The notes under the pieces: model-generated
Told to the model about the DNA's origin: nothing
The model's database searches: none
Seen by the model: only the letters and a program-made list of their open reading frames with translations
Part shown: positions 1 to 7,883 of the stretch, one piece after another
Layout: every line of letters begins with the position of its first letter
How positions within the stretch are numbered: the stretch's first letter is position 1
Made by a program: the position numbers and the translations under genes
From: an uncultured Eubacteriales bacterium
Lineage (GTDB): Bacteria; Bacillota; Clostridia; Christensenellales; Aristaeellaceae
Length of the DNA: 44,237 nucleotides
Reading direction: 5' to 3'
NCBI GenBank assembly: GCA_902798105.1
Contig: CADBVG010000019.1
Location: 7,792-52,028, forward strand

Positions 1-29
1 CAAAAGAAATCCGCAAGGATTTCATCATT

Positions 30-61
30 CACTAGCCACTAATCACTAGCCACTAGCCACT
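30..61. repeat. 7-bp tandem direct repeat
   Basis: Four units of a heptamer (CACTAGC, CACTAAT, CACTAGC, CACTAGC) followed by a partial unit run directly into the palindrome at 63-99. A similar heptad run (TAATCCC, TAATCCC, TTATCCC) lies at about 24105-24125 next to another copy of the same palindrome arm, so heptad plus palindrome looks like one repeat family. No coding function is seen. Confidence 0.6.
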
Positions 62-62
62 C

Positions 63-99
63 AACTTCTGATTTGTCGCAACGCGACAAATCAGAAGTT
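63..99. repeat. Perfect 17-bp palindrome, TTCTGATTTGT family
   Basis: The arms at 63-79 and 83-99 are perfectly complementary with a 3-nt loop (AAC); the arm core is TTCTGATTTGTCGC. The same arm recurs at 23822-23836, 24136-24150 and 26871-26901. It lacks a T-tract on either side and sits outside genes, so it is better read as a dispersed palindromic repeat than as a dedicated terminator. Confidence 0.75.
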
Positions 100-138
100 A
101 TCACACAACACACCTGCAAGTATGGACCAATATGAGAT

Positions 139-173
139 AAAAAATACAGGAGGCCCTTTCGGGGCTCCTGTAT
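139..173 (-). terminator. Rho-independent terminator for the coiled-coil gene
   Basis: On the minus strand a 13-bp stem (161-173 with 144-156, one mismatch, GAAA loop) is followed by a run of five T. It lies 17 bp beyond the stop of the minus-strand gene ending at 190 and so ends the rsmD/coiled-coil transcript. Confidence 0.85.
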
Positions 174-189
174 AGTTGTGTTAATTGGA

Positions 190-825
190 TTATTCGTTTT
201 CGTCGCCCAATTCAGCGCGGCGGCGGCGGATGTTCTTGCAGGCCTCCGTCAACTCATCCTCCACCGAGGACAGCAGCTGATAGGCATCGTGCTGGGCCTT
301 GAGGCGAACCTCGCTGGCCTCCACGCGAGCGTCGTTCTTGATGATGCGCGCTTCCTCGCGGGCCTGGCGCAGTATCTCGCTCTCGTCTATCATGTGGTCG
401 GCGCGCTCCTGGGCGTCCTCCAGTATGGCGCGGGCCTCATTTTCCGCGTCCAAAACGCGCTGCTCGGCATCCTCCCTGGCCCGTTCAAGGGCGGCGTTCA
501 CCCGCATCTCGGCGGAGCTGATGCGGTTCATGGCCTTGGTTTCCGCCTCGTTCATGATGCGCTCCTGCTCTGAATACATCTGAAGGCCATATTGCACGGC
601 GTCAGGCAGGTTTTTTTCCATATCGTCGATTATCATCAGGCATTTTTCCGCGTCGATGATCTTTTTGTTGGTCAGCGGCACGCTGGTGCCGGCGGTGATC
701 GCCGCGCGAATATGCTTGAGAAGCTCGAGGAAATAACGCATATCATTGACTTCGTCCATCTGGCGCGCCTGCGGCGCTTCGCGGGTTTCCTGCGTCTCTT
801 CCTCGTAGAACTTTTCCTGATCCAT
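190..825 (-). CDS. Coiled-coil protein, DivIVA/ATP synthase b-subunit-like
   Basis: The protein has 211 residues, is very rich in Glu, Ala and Arg, and has no membrane segment or signal peptide. From about residue 85 to 200 it is a continuous charged heptad-like helix (for example AEMRVNAALERAREDAEQRV), typical of proteins loosely annotated as F-type ATPase b-subunit-like or DivIVA-like. The start is supported by a GGAAGG ribosome binding site about 6 nt upstream. It follows rsmD by 66 bp on the same strand and probably shares its transcript. Related small coiled-coil genes sit beside rsmD-coaD in many Clostridia, but coaD is absent here. A role as a cytoplasmic structural or cell-division scaffold is inference; no enzymatic motif is visible. 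Confidence 0.75.
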   Translation of the reverse strand: MDQEKFYEEETQETREAPQARQMDEVNDMRYFLELLKHIRAAITAGTSVPLTNKKIIDAEKCLMIIDDMEKNLPDAVQYGLQMYSEQERIMNEAETKAMNRISSAEMRVNAALERAREDAEQRVLDAENEARAILEDAQERADHMIDESEILRQAREEARIIKNDARVEASEVRLKAQHDAYQLLSSVEDELTEACKNIRRRRAELGDENE

Positions 826-891
826 CGTTCAGCCTTCCTTTCCGCACCCGGCCGCCGCCTGGCGCAGCTTAGTCTGCCCGGGTTTACCGGT

Positions 892-1488
892 TTAATCCTC
901 GTTTATGGCCGTTTGTTGGCCTTCATCCCCGGCGGAGCGTATCTCCGCAAAATCCACTGCCGTATCGCCATATTGCCGGGTGTCAAACACAGCCACGGCC
1001 TGGGGCAGCGGCACCTGCGCGTCCCTGCGGCGCTCCATGACGATCAAACAGCCCGGCGCCAGCATGTCCGCCCTCAACAGACGGGACAGCGCATCGCCGT
1101 AGGCCTCCACCATGCGATAGGGGGGATCCAGAAACACCAGATCGAATATCTCGCCGACCACCGCGGCGATGGCGCTGCGGTAGTCCTGGTTGAGGATGCG
1201 CACGCGCAAATCGAAATCGTCCTTCAACACGTTGCGGGCATTCCGGTCGATAGCCTGCCATGCCTGGCGGGAATTGTCCGCGATGACCGCGCTCTCGGCT
1301 CCCCGGCTGAGCGCTTCCAGCGCCAGCGCCCCGCTGCCGCCGAACAAATCCAGCACCCGCGAATCCAAAACGCGGGAACCGATGATGTTGAACAGTGCGC
1401 CCCTGATCTTGTCCGAGGTGGGGCGGGTTTGCGCGCCTGACGGCGCGAATAACACCCTGCCCTTGGCCTCTCCGGATATGATACGCAT
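892..1488 (-). CDS. rsmD: 16S rRNA (guanine(966)-N(2))-methyltransferase RsmD
   Basis: The 198-residue protein matches RsmD in length and motifs. It begins MRIISGEAKGR, followed by TRPTSDKIRGALFN (21-34), the SAM-binding motif LDLFGGSGALALEAL (46-60) and the N-methyltransferase signature DPPY (121-124). The family methylates N2 of G966 in 16S rRNA during 30S assembly, using S-adenosylmethionine. I chose the ATG at 1488 because AGGTGA lies 6 nt upstream and the family normally starts at MR(I/V)I; an upstream in-frame ATG at 1512 has no such support. The coiled-coil gene follows on the same strand. The usual partner coaD is not next to it. Confidence 0.95.
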   Translation of the reverse strand: MRIISGEAKGRVLFAPSGAQTRPTSDKIRGALFNIIGSRVLDSRVLDLFGGSGALALEALSRGAESAVIADNSRQAWQAIDRNARNVLKDDFDLRVRILNQDYRSAIAAVVGEIFDLVFLDPPYRMVEAYGDALSRLLRADMLAPGCLIVMERRRDAQVPLPQAVAVFDTRQYGDTAVDFAEIRSAGDEGQQTAINED

Positions 1489-1560
1489 AGCTTCACCTAT
1501 GATATTGCCCAAATTATATCATAATTGCGCAATAATTGCAATCGGTTTTTCGAAAAAATA

Positions 1561-2208
1561 TCAAATTTCAGGCCGCTGCGACCTGGGAACGCTTTTTTTG
1601 CGCCCCACGCGGGACTTTGCCTTGGCCCTGCGCCGCCCCTCTGCCATGGCTTTTTCGGACTTCGCCCACAGCTTCGGGCCCTGCATATAGCCGGCGAAGG
1701 TACAAAGCGGCAACACGAAGGGTGAAATCATCAGCACCGCGGCCACCGGGGCTGTCAGCCGGTCGAAGGTCTGGCTGAAGGGCAGCATCGCCGGCCAGAA
1801 GGGCAGCGCCACCACCCAGGACACCAGCCGCATGACAGCGTCCGCCGGGTGGACCTTCAAAAGGGAAAGCACGATGTACAGGCAGCCCACGACATAGGGC
1901 ACCAGTGCCGAGGCCAGCACGCCCTTTATGCCGGTGGACGCGCTCCACGCGCGCCGCGCCACTTTTTCATCCACCTGCCCGTAGGAGGGGCTTTCCGGGT
2001 CCCGGGCCTTTTCCACCATTTGCAGGATGCCGCAAGCTTCATGGCCGAAGCCCATGCCCTGCCGGTAGGATAGGAACATGCCGCCCAGCAGGCAGATGAG
2101 CCCCAGCACCAGCCAGGGCGTGTTGCCCAGGGTAAACAGCGCCAGGTTCAGCACGATCAGCAGGATCAGCGTTACGGCGTTGGATTTCCACATATCGGTG
2201 ATACTCAT
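1561..2208 (-). CDS. Multi-pass membrane protein of unknown function
   Basis: This is a 215-residue hydrophobic protein with about five membrane segments (near residues 11-28, 31-47, 97-116, 125-145 and 155-175) and a strongly basic, Arg/Lys-rich tail (about 183-215) that should face the cytoplasm. The start at 2208 is preceded by GGAGATAAT, whereas an upstream in-frame ATG at 2277 would add a low-complexity Gly/Ala stretch and lacks a binding site. It lies 74 bp downstream of alr on the same strand and may share the alr transcript. I do not recognise a family, and there are no catalytic motifs. Confidence 0.7.
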   Translation of the reverse strand: MSITDMWKSNAVTLILLIVLNLALFTLGNTPWLVLGLICLLGGMFLSYRQGMGFGHEACGILQMVEKARDPESPSYGQVDEKVARRAWSASTGIKGVLASALVPYVVGCLYIVLSLLKVHPADAVMRLVSWVVALPFWPAMLPFSQTFDRLTAPVAAVLMISPFVLPLCTFAGYMQGPKLWAKSEKAMAEGRRRAKAKSRVGRKKSVPRSQRPEI

Positions 2209-2282
2209 AGCATTATCTCCCAGTCTGCATGTAGCGGCGGCGCCTGCGCCGCCACCGTGACGGCCCGGAGGCGCCACTGCGG

Positions 2283-3380
2283 CTAATCGATGACTTCCAC
2301 GGGAATGCGGGCCCCGAAGCCCAGCATGATCTCGTAGGGAATCGTCTCTGCCAGCTCAGCCAGCTCGTCGGGGGTGATTCGCCCTTCCCCCTGGCAGCCC
2401 AACAGCACGACTTCATCGTCCAGGTCCACGCCGGGGATGTCGGTCACGTCAGCCATAACCATGTCCATGCATACCCGCCCGATCAACGGGGCGCGCTGGC
2501 CATGCACCAGCACGCAAGCCCGGTTGCTGAGAATGCGGGGATAACCGTCGCCGTACCCGATGGGCAGCGTCATCACCAGCGTATCCCGCTGCGCGGCAAA
2601 CGTGCGGCCATAGCCCACGGTGTCCCCCGCGGCGATCCATTGCAGGCGGATGGGCTTCGTGACAAGGGTCTGCGCCCAGGTCAGTTCGTCTGACATCTCC
2701 GGCACACAGCTGCCGTACAGCACGATGCCGGGGCGAACCATGTCATATTGCAGCGCCGGATCCAGCATTGCGGTGGAAGCCGCCGCGTGGGCGATGGGGG
2801 CAAAGCCCGCCTCGCGGATCATCGCCAGCGCCCCGGCAAACCGTTCGTTCTGCTGCGCCGTAAAATCAGGGTCGGTGTCCGCCACGCAGAAGTGGGTGAA
2901 AACGCCCTCCATTTCCACGTCCGGGCAGCGCCGCCACCAGGCCAGCATGGCGGAAAGGTCATCCCCGCCCCTCACGCCGATCCGGGACATGCCCGTATCG
3001 ATCTTCAGATGGGCCAAGGCCCGCTTGCCGCATCGCATGGCCTCATCCTGCATAATTTCCAGCATCCGGGGCGTGTATACCGCCTGGGATACCCCCGCGC
3101 GCACGGCCCGGCGCAGCGAAGCCTCCCCCGCGCCGCCCAGCACCAGTATCATTTTGTCGATCCCGGCCTCGCGCAGCGCCTCGGCCTCCTCTACAATGGC
3201 CACGGCGAAGGCGTCGGCTCCGGCGTCCAGCAGCTTCTTCGCCGTCTGCACGCTGTCATGCCCGTAGGCGTTGGCCTTGACCACGCACATCATGCGCACC
3301 TTTTCGGGAATGCGGGCGCGAATCGCCCTGGCGTTGGCGGCGATAGCCCCGGTGGAAATCCTCATTATGGTGGGTCGCAC
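2283..3380 (-). CDS. alr: Alanine racemase (GTG start)
   Basis: This PLP-dependent fold-type III enzyme interconverts L- and D-alanine for peptidoglycan synthesis in the cytoplasm. The PLP lysine is K35 in VVKANAYGHD, and the family motifs IDTGMSRIG, GYGR, IGYGDGYPR and GRVCMDM are all present, giving a normal length of 365 residues. I placed the start at the GTG at 3380 because GGAGG lies 8 nt upstream and the product then begins V(M)RPT, as is usual for Alr. ATG codons further upstream would give an atypical N-terminal extension. The gene is divergent from the YesL-like gene; its own promoter is at 3442-3470. Confidence 0.95.
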   Translation of the reverse strand: MRPTIMRISTGAIAANARAIRARIPEKVRMMCVVKANAYGHDSVQTAKKLLDAGADAFAVAIVEEAEALREAGIDKMILVLGGAGEASLRRAVRAGVSQAVYTPRMLEIMQDEAMRCGKRALAHLKIDTGMSRIGVRGGDDLSAMLAWWRRCPDVEMEGVFTHFCVADTDPDFTAQQNERFAGALAMIREAGFAPIAHAAASTAMLDPALQYDMVRPGIVLYGSCVPEMSDELTWAQTLVTKPIRLQWIAAGDTVGYGRTFAAQRDTLVMTLPIGYGDGYPRILSNRACVLVHGQRAPLIGRVCMDMVMADVTDIPGVDLDDEVVLLGCQGEGRITPDELAELAETIPYEIMLGFGARIPVEVID

Positions 3381-3441
3381 AGGCGCTTCCTCCCTGCTGT
3401 TGTTCATTGAATGAGCGATTATATTTCTCGGCTGATTATGC

Positions 3442-3470
3442 ATTATATCTCATTTATGTCAAAATTGCAA
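3442..3470 (-). promoter_or_regulatory. alr promoter
   Basis: On the minus strand TTGCAA (3470-3465) is followed after exactly 17 nt by TATAAT (3447-3442). A GTG start with its ribosome binding site lies about 60 nt downstream. The -35 hexamer matches that of the divergent promoter at 3510. Confidence 0.8.
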
Positions 3471-3509
3471 TATGAATGTCCAATTGACGTCATTTTTAAT
3501 GTTTGCTTA

Positions 3510-3538
3510 TTGCAATTCAGAACCGGGGCGTGTATACT
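3510..3538 (+). promoter_or_regulatory. Promoter of the YesL-like/S41 genes
   Basis: TTGCAA (3510-3515), a 17-nt spacer and TATACT (3533-3538) lie 30 nt upstream of the ATG at 3569. It is back to back with the alr promoter, with about 39 bp between the two -35 boxes. Confidence 0.8.
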
Positions 3539-3568
3539 ATATATGCGCTATGCGCATGGAGGTAGTCT

Positions 3569-4501
3569 ATGGCCATTCGCGATTTGATGAATAATTATTT
3601 CTACGGCAAGCAGGGCAAGGGCGATTACACCGTGGCAGACATGCCCCAGAACCGGTTGGCGCTGTTTGGCGAGGTGCTGAAGGTGCGCTGGAGTGGGCTG
3701 TTCGGCGTGAACCTGCTGTACATGATCGCCTGGATCCCCGCCATCATATGGACGTTCCTGAACCTGATCGCGCTGTACAACCTGCTGCAGGCCGACCCGG
3801 GAACATCGTCGGGGGACGTGGCGGGCCTGTTGAACACCTGGCTGATGATCCTGGCCCCATGCATCGCCATCACTGGGCCCTTCAATGCGGGCGTGACATA
3901 CGTGTTGCGCAACTGGGCCAGGGACGAGCACAGCTTCGTGCTCAGCGACTTCAAGGACGCCTTGAAGTCCAACTGGAAGCAGGCGCTGGTGATCTCCTGC
4001 ATCGACGGCATCATGCCTTTCCTGGTGGTGACCTGCTGGCGCTTCTACGGCAACATGCTGAACCAAAGCCTGATCTTCATGCTGCCCGCCGCGCTGGTGC
4101 TGCTGGTGGGCGCGTTATGGACGCTGGCGAGCATGCTGGCCTGCCCAATGTTGATCACCTACGATCTGAAGACCATCGACGTGATCCGCAATTCCCTGTT
4201 GATGACCGTGGCAAAGCTGCCACGCTCAGTGCTGATCAAGCTGATCACGCTCATCGTGCCGGCGTTGGCCTACGGCCTGATGGTGCTGATACCGAACATC
4301 CAGATGCAGGTGCTGATGGTGGTTGCGCTGCTGTACCTGACGTTCATGGTGGCCTTCAACAAGCTGATCACCGTATCCTATGCCAACGCCCTGTTTGAAA
4401 CTTACCTGAACCCGAGGATCGAGGGCGCGCGTACCAACATCGGCCTGCGCCCGGAGAACTGGGACGATGTGACTTACATCCCCGAGGATGACGAGGAATA
4501 A
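3569..4501 (+). CDS. YesL-like (DUF624) membrane protein
   Basis: The protein has 310 residues with about six membrane segments, including LLYMIAWIPAIIWTFLNLIALYNLL (about 48-72), LMILAPCIAITGPFNAGVTYVL, LVISCIDGIMPFLVV and ALVLLVGALWTLASMLACPMLI. The layout of a short soluble N-terminus, an ITGPFNAG-like stretch between helices and a soluble acidic tail fits the DUF624/YesL family, whose biochemical role is unknown and whose members often sit beside sugar-transport or envelope genes. GGAGG lies 9 nt before the ATG. The stop is followed after 25 bp by the secreted S41-like gene, so the two are probably co-transcribed. Confidence 0.75.
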   Translation: MAIRDLMNNYFYGKQGKGDYTVADMPQNRLALFGEVLKVRWSGLFGVNLLYMIAWIPAIIWTFLNLIALYNLLQADPGTSSGDVAGLLNTWLMILAPCIAITGPFNAGVTYVLRNWARDEHSFVLSDFKDALKSNWKQALVISCIDGIMPFLVVTCWRFYGNMLNQSLIFMLPAALVLLVGALWTLASMLACPMLITYDLKTIDVIRNSLLMTVAKLPRSVLIKLITLIVPALAYGLMVLIPNIQMQVLMVVALLYLTFMVAFNKLITVSYANALFETYLNPRIEGARTNIGLRPENWDDVTYIPEDDEE

Positions 4502-4526
4502 ACATATAAAAGGGAGTAATCGATCT

Positions 4527-6293
4527 ATGAAGAGAACGCTTGCAATCCTGCTCGCGGCCATGCTGCTCATGACCTGCGCCCTGGCGGAGCCCGCCGCCTC
4601 AACGACCGACGCCGCTGACACCACCGCCGAGGGCGAGCACGAGATCCTCAGGTATGAGATCAAGGCCTACCTGGGCAGCCTGGAGTATTCCGACCAGCTG
4701 CCGCTGTGCTTCGTCGACGGCGTAAGCGACCTGCCCTGGATCGACCTGGAGGACTTCTGCAACTTCCTGAACAACTTCGAGCAGCAGTACTACGGGGACG
4801 CGAACTACAAACTGACCTACGAGGCCGACGGCGAACAGGTCTGGCTGACCCGGGAATCGGATTACTTCATGAACGTGGATTTCGGGAACAACACCATCTT
4901 CTTCAACGACTACGACGCCTTCCTGCACGACAGCAGCGCCAACGCCCTGGTAGACCTGGTCAGCGCCAGCGGCTACGACGAAGAAGGCCGGGGCGAGCTG
5001 TTCGAGCACGTCAACACCGGCAGCTATGACCGCTACGGCGACAGCATACTGTTGCAGCTGAACGACTATGGCATCCAGCTGATCCACCAGGGCGACTATT
5101 ACCTGGTGCCTGCCCAAACCCTCAGCGACTTCGTGTTTGCCGTCGGCACGGGCCTGAACCTGATGTACAACGGCGAAGAGGTGTTCTGTGCCAATGCCGA
5201 TTGCCTGGGCTGCGTGGATGACCAGACCATGCCCCTGACCGAGCTTGGCGAGCGTTACTATTCCGGCCAGACCGGTCAACGCAGCGAAGCGCTGGCCACC
5301 TACGGCTACAACGAGCTCTGCCTGATGCTGGACAAGCTGTACGGCCTGAAGGAGATTCACGACGTCACCAGCTTCGACCAGCTGTTCACCCAGCTGGCCT
5401 ACAAGGACGACCTGATGTCCCCCGATCCCCATACGGCCGACGTCAAGCTGTACGATTTCATCGACCTGCACCTGGACGATATCCACAGCAACTTTTCCGG
5501 CTATTCGTTCCTTACGGGCGCAAAGGCGACGCAGGCGCGCTTTGGCATGATGGGCCAGCGGCTGAGCAACAGCTATACGCTTTTCAAGAGCGCTCGCGCA
5601 AAGTACTATCCCGACGGCCCGGTGGGCTATGAGGAGGTCGGCAACACGGCCTACATCACCTTCGACCTCTTCGCAAACAGCACCCCCGCGACGTACTATG
5701 CGTGTATAGAAAACGGCGAGGATCTTCCGGGCGACACCATCGGCCTGATCATCTACGCCCACAACAAGATCTATCGCAAGGACAGCCCCATCGAAAACGT
5801 GGTGATCGACCTGAGCTGCAACAGCGGCGGCTCCCTGAACTCGGCGGCATTTGTGCTGGGCTGGGTTCTGGGCGAGGCCCCGGTCTCCCTGAAGGACACC
5901 TTCTCCGGCGCGATGAGCACCACCATCTATCACGTGGATACCAACCTGGACCGGGAATTCAACCGCGGCGACCAGGTGGACGACAAGAATATCTACTGCC
6001 TGATCTCACCGTGCAGCTTCTCCTGCGGCAACTTTGTGCCCGCGACATTCAAATCCACCGGCCAGGCGACCCTGCTTGGCCGCACCTCCGGCGGCGGCAG
6101 CTGCCTGGTGCTGAACATGTCCACCGCCTGGGGCACTTACTTTGAGATCTCCGGTCCTCAGCGCATGTCCCTGATGAAGAACGGCGCGTACTACGACATC
6201 GACCAGGGCGTGGAGCCTGACTTCATCATCAACAACATCAACAACTTTTACGACCGCGAGGCGCTCACGAATTACATCAACGGTCTGTTCTGA
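4527..6293 (+). CDS. Secreted S41-like (tail-specific protease fold) protein
   Basis: This is a 588-residue exported protein. A signal peptide covers residues 1-20 (MKRTLAILLAAMLLMTCALA, then EPAAS). The C-terminal third carries S41-type features: VVIDLSCNSGGS, then CSFSCGNF (497-502 region), with S499 at the usual nucleophile position, and LLGRTSGGGSC. The CtpA-type catalytic lysine is not evident (Arg/Thr in the GRTSGG segment), so it may use the Tricorn-like residue set or be a non-peptidase homologue. The first ~350 residues contain many Asp, Asn and Tyr and no recognised domain. I chose the ATG at 4527, with GGGAG 10 nt upstream, over an in-frame ATG at 4488 that lies inside the YesL-like gene and precedes a non-signal stretch. 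Confidence 0.75.
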   Translation: MKRTLAILLAAMLLMTCALAEPAASTTDAADTTAEGEHEILRYEIKAYLGSLEYSDQLPLCFVDGVSDLPWIDLEDFCNFLNNFEQQYYGDANYKLTYEADGEQVWLTRESDYFMNVDFGNNTIFFNDYDAFLHDSSANALVDLVSASGYDEEGRGELFEHVNTGSYDRYGDSILLQLNDYGIQLIHQGDYYLVPAQTLSDFVFAVGTGLNLMYNGEEVFCANADCLGCVDDQTMPLTELGERYYSGQTGQRSEALATYGYNELCLMLDKLYGLKEIHDVTSFDQLFTQLAYKDDLMSPDPHTADVKLYDFIDLHLDDIHSNFSGYSFLTGAKATQARFGMMGQRLSNSYTLFKSARAKYYPDGPVGYEEVGNTAYITFDLFANSTPATYYACIENGEDLPGDTIGLIIYAHNKIYRKDSPIENVVIDLSCNSGGSLNSAAFVLGWVLGEAPVSLKDTFSGAMSTTIYHVDTNLDREFNRGDQVDDKNIYCLISPCSFSCGNFVPATFKSTGQATLLGRTSGGGSCLVLNMSTAWGTYFEISGPQRMSLMKNGAYYDIDQGVEPDFIINNINNFYDREALTNYINGLF

Positions 6294-6312
6294 GCGCATT
6301 GCGGCAATCCCG

Positions 6313-6350
6313 ATACAGGGTGTGTTCTGATATCAGGGCACACCCTGTAT
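6313..6350. terminator. 12-bp perfect hairpin after the S41-like gene
   Basis: ATACAGGGTGTG (6313-6324) pairs perfectly with 6339-6350 across a 14-nt loop. It lies 20 nt after the S41-like stop and 11 nt before the ribosome binding site of the U32 gene. The downstream sequence is not T-rich, so it may be an imperfect terminator or a 5' leader hairpin for the U32 mRNA. Confidence 0.5.
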
Positions 6351-6372
6351 ATCATTGACGAGGTGCTTTACC

Positions 6373-7611
6373 ATGCCAAACCTTGAACTCCTCTGCCCCG
6401 CCGGGGACATGGAATGCCTGCGCACGGCGCTGCGTTTCGGCGCGGACGCGGTGTACGTGGGCGGGCCACAGCTACAGCTGCGATCGGCGAACACGGGCTT
6501 TTCGATGGAGGACCTGGCCCTGGCCGCGAAGGAAACCCACGCCCTGGGGCGCAAGCTGTACGTGACCGTCAACGCCTTCCCCACCAACGCCGAGCTGGAC
6601 GCCCTGGGCGACTACGCACAGGGCCTGCTTGCGCTGGGCGTGGATGCCGCCATCGTGGCGGACCTGGGCGCGGTCGCTGTCATGCGCAGGGCCGCGCCGG
6701 GATTGCCCATCCACATCAGTACCCAGGCCAACTGCCTGAACTGGGCCGCCGCCACCGCGTGGTACGAAATGGGCGCCAGCCGGGTGGTGCTGGGCCGGGA
6801 GATGACCCTGGCGCAGATCGGCGAGCTGCGGGCGAAGACCCCCGCCGCCCTTGAGTTGGAGGCCTTTGTGCACGGCGCGATGTGCATGGCCTGGTCGGGC
6901 CGGTGCATGATCAGTGCCTACCTGACCGGCCGCAGCGCCAACCGAGGCGCCTGCACCCAGTCCTGCCGCTGGCGTTACCATCTCGTAGAGGAAAAGCGCC
7001 CCGGTGAATTCTTTCCCGTGGAGGAGGACGACCGGGGCACCACCATCCTCAGCTCCCACGACCTGAACTGCCTGGACTTTTTGGACCAGATCGCCGATGC
7101 CGGCGTCACGTCCTTCAAGATCGAGGGGCGAATGAAGTCTCCCTACTATGTAGCCACCGTGGCCAACGCCTACCGCCAGCGTCTGGACGGCCTGAATGAC
7201 GCCCCCGCAGACGCGGAGGCGCTGGCCCTGTTGCAGCGTGAGCTGAATGCCGTCAGCCATCGGGCCTATGCCAGCGGCTTTTATTTCGGCGAGATGAAGC
7301 GCCACGCGCCGGATGACGGCGTCTACCACCAGGATTGCGTATTCGTGGGCGTGGTTAGGGAACGCCTGGAGGGCGGGCGCGTGCGGGTGGAGCTTCGCAA
7401 CCGCGTCCGCCGGGGCGATGTGCTGGAAATCCTCTCCCCCGGCAGCCTGGGGCGGACGCTGGTCGCCGAAAACCTGGCTGCCCCTGATGGGAACCGCGTG
7501 GAGCAGGTGGTCGAGCCCATGACTCTCTTTGACATGGATGCCCCGGATGGCCTTGATCGGGGCGACATGCTCCGCAAGCGCCTCTCACAGGAGCCGCGCC
7601 ATGGCTGCTGA
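6373..7611 (+). CDS. U32 family protein (TrhP/RlhA-like RNA hydroxylation)
   Basis: This 412-residue protein starts MPNLELLCPAGDMECLRTAL and has the U32 signature EAFVHGAMCMAWSGRCMIS, with a Cys cluster continuing into RGACTQSCRWRY. In characterised relatives such cysteines hold an iron-sulfur centre, and the enzymes use prephenate-derived chemistry to hydroxylate RNA: TrhP acts on tRNA U34 and RlhA on 23S rRNA. Older annotations call the family collagenase-like peptidase. SSHDLNCLDFLDQIADAGVTSFKIEGRMKSP is also typical. The start at 6373 has AGGTG 7 nt upstream. Length and motifs favour the TrhP-like tRNA group, but I cannot separate TrhP from RlhA by eye. Confidence 0.85.
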   Translation: MPNLELLCPAGDMECLRTALRFGADAVYVGGPQLQLRSANTGFSMEDLALAAKETHALGRKLYVTVNAFPTNAELDALGDYAQGLLALGVDAAIVADLGAVAVMRRAAPGLPIHISTQANCLNWAAATAWYEMGASRVVLGREMTLAQIGELRAKTPAALELEAFVHGAMCMAWSGRCMISAYLTGRSANRGACTQSCRWRYHLVEEKRPGEFFPVEEDDRGTTILSSHDLNCLDFLDQIADAGVTSFKIEGRMKSPYYVATVANAYRQRLDGLNDAPADAEALALLQRELNAVSHRAYASGFYFGEMKRHAPDDGVYHQDCVFVGVVRERLEGGRVRVELRNRVRRGDVLEILSPGSLGRTLVAENLAAPDGNRVEQVVEPMTLFDMDAPDGLDRGDMLRKRLSQEPRHGC

Positions 7612-7638
7612 TCCATGCCGGATGCAGCGAATAGATTT

Positions 7639-7680
7639 ATACCAAAAACCATGTCGCAGCGCCGACATGGTTTTTAGTAT
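7639..7680. repeat. Palindromic repeat, copy 1 (also terminator-like)
   Basis: The 18-nt arms at 7639-7656 and 7663-7680 pair with one mismatch around a 6-nt loop; the core arm is AAAAACCATGTCG. A nearly identical copy lies at 10884-10926, so the two bracket the Wzz-like gene pair. The T-run on the 3' arm means it can end the U32 transcript. The segment from 7681 to 7810 holds no gene; it contains a possible degenerate relative ending GGCATGGTGTTAGTATA at about 7758-7775. Confidence 0.8.
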
Positions 7681-7810
7681 TACTATGAAAATTCCCGAAA
7701 TCTACATCGTAAGCACAGGAACAACATGGTATTTTCATGCCTGTTTGTGTCGATCCCGGCATGGTGTTAGTATAAAAATCTGACATTTGGGTTCAAACCC
7801 CCTCGATTTA

Positions 7811-7839
7811 TTGCCTTTTCCACGGCGCCATGTTATAAT
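7811..7839 (+). promoter_or_regulatory. Promoter of the Wzz-like pair
   Basis: TTGCCT (7811-7816), a 17-nt spacer and TATAAT (7834-7839) lie about 45 nt upstream of the TTG start of the first Wzz-like gene. Confidence 0.75.
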
Positions 7840-7883
7840 AGGAATACTATTCATATACTCACTTCGGAACGGAGGTATGCGGA

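Noticed and set aside
30..61. Heptad direct repeats as a CRISPR or origin iteron array.
   Set aside because: Units are only 7 bp without spacers and no replication gene is nearby.
4527..4580. Lipoprotein signal in the S41-like protein (LMTC).
   Set aside because: Thr at -1 does not fit the lipobox, and a standard signal peptidase I site (ALA then E) follows directly.
7681..7775. A third copy of the AAAAACCATGTCG palindrome.
   Set aside because: Only GGCATGGTGTTAGTATA and a weak ATGAAAAT/ATTTTCAT pairing are present; similarity is too low to call a copy.
7788..7805. GGGTTCAAACCCC resembles a tRNA T-arm.
   Set aside because: No matching acceptor stem, D-arm or anticodon arm can be built upstream, and no CCA end follows.
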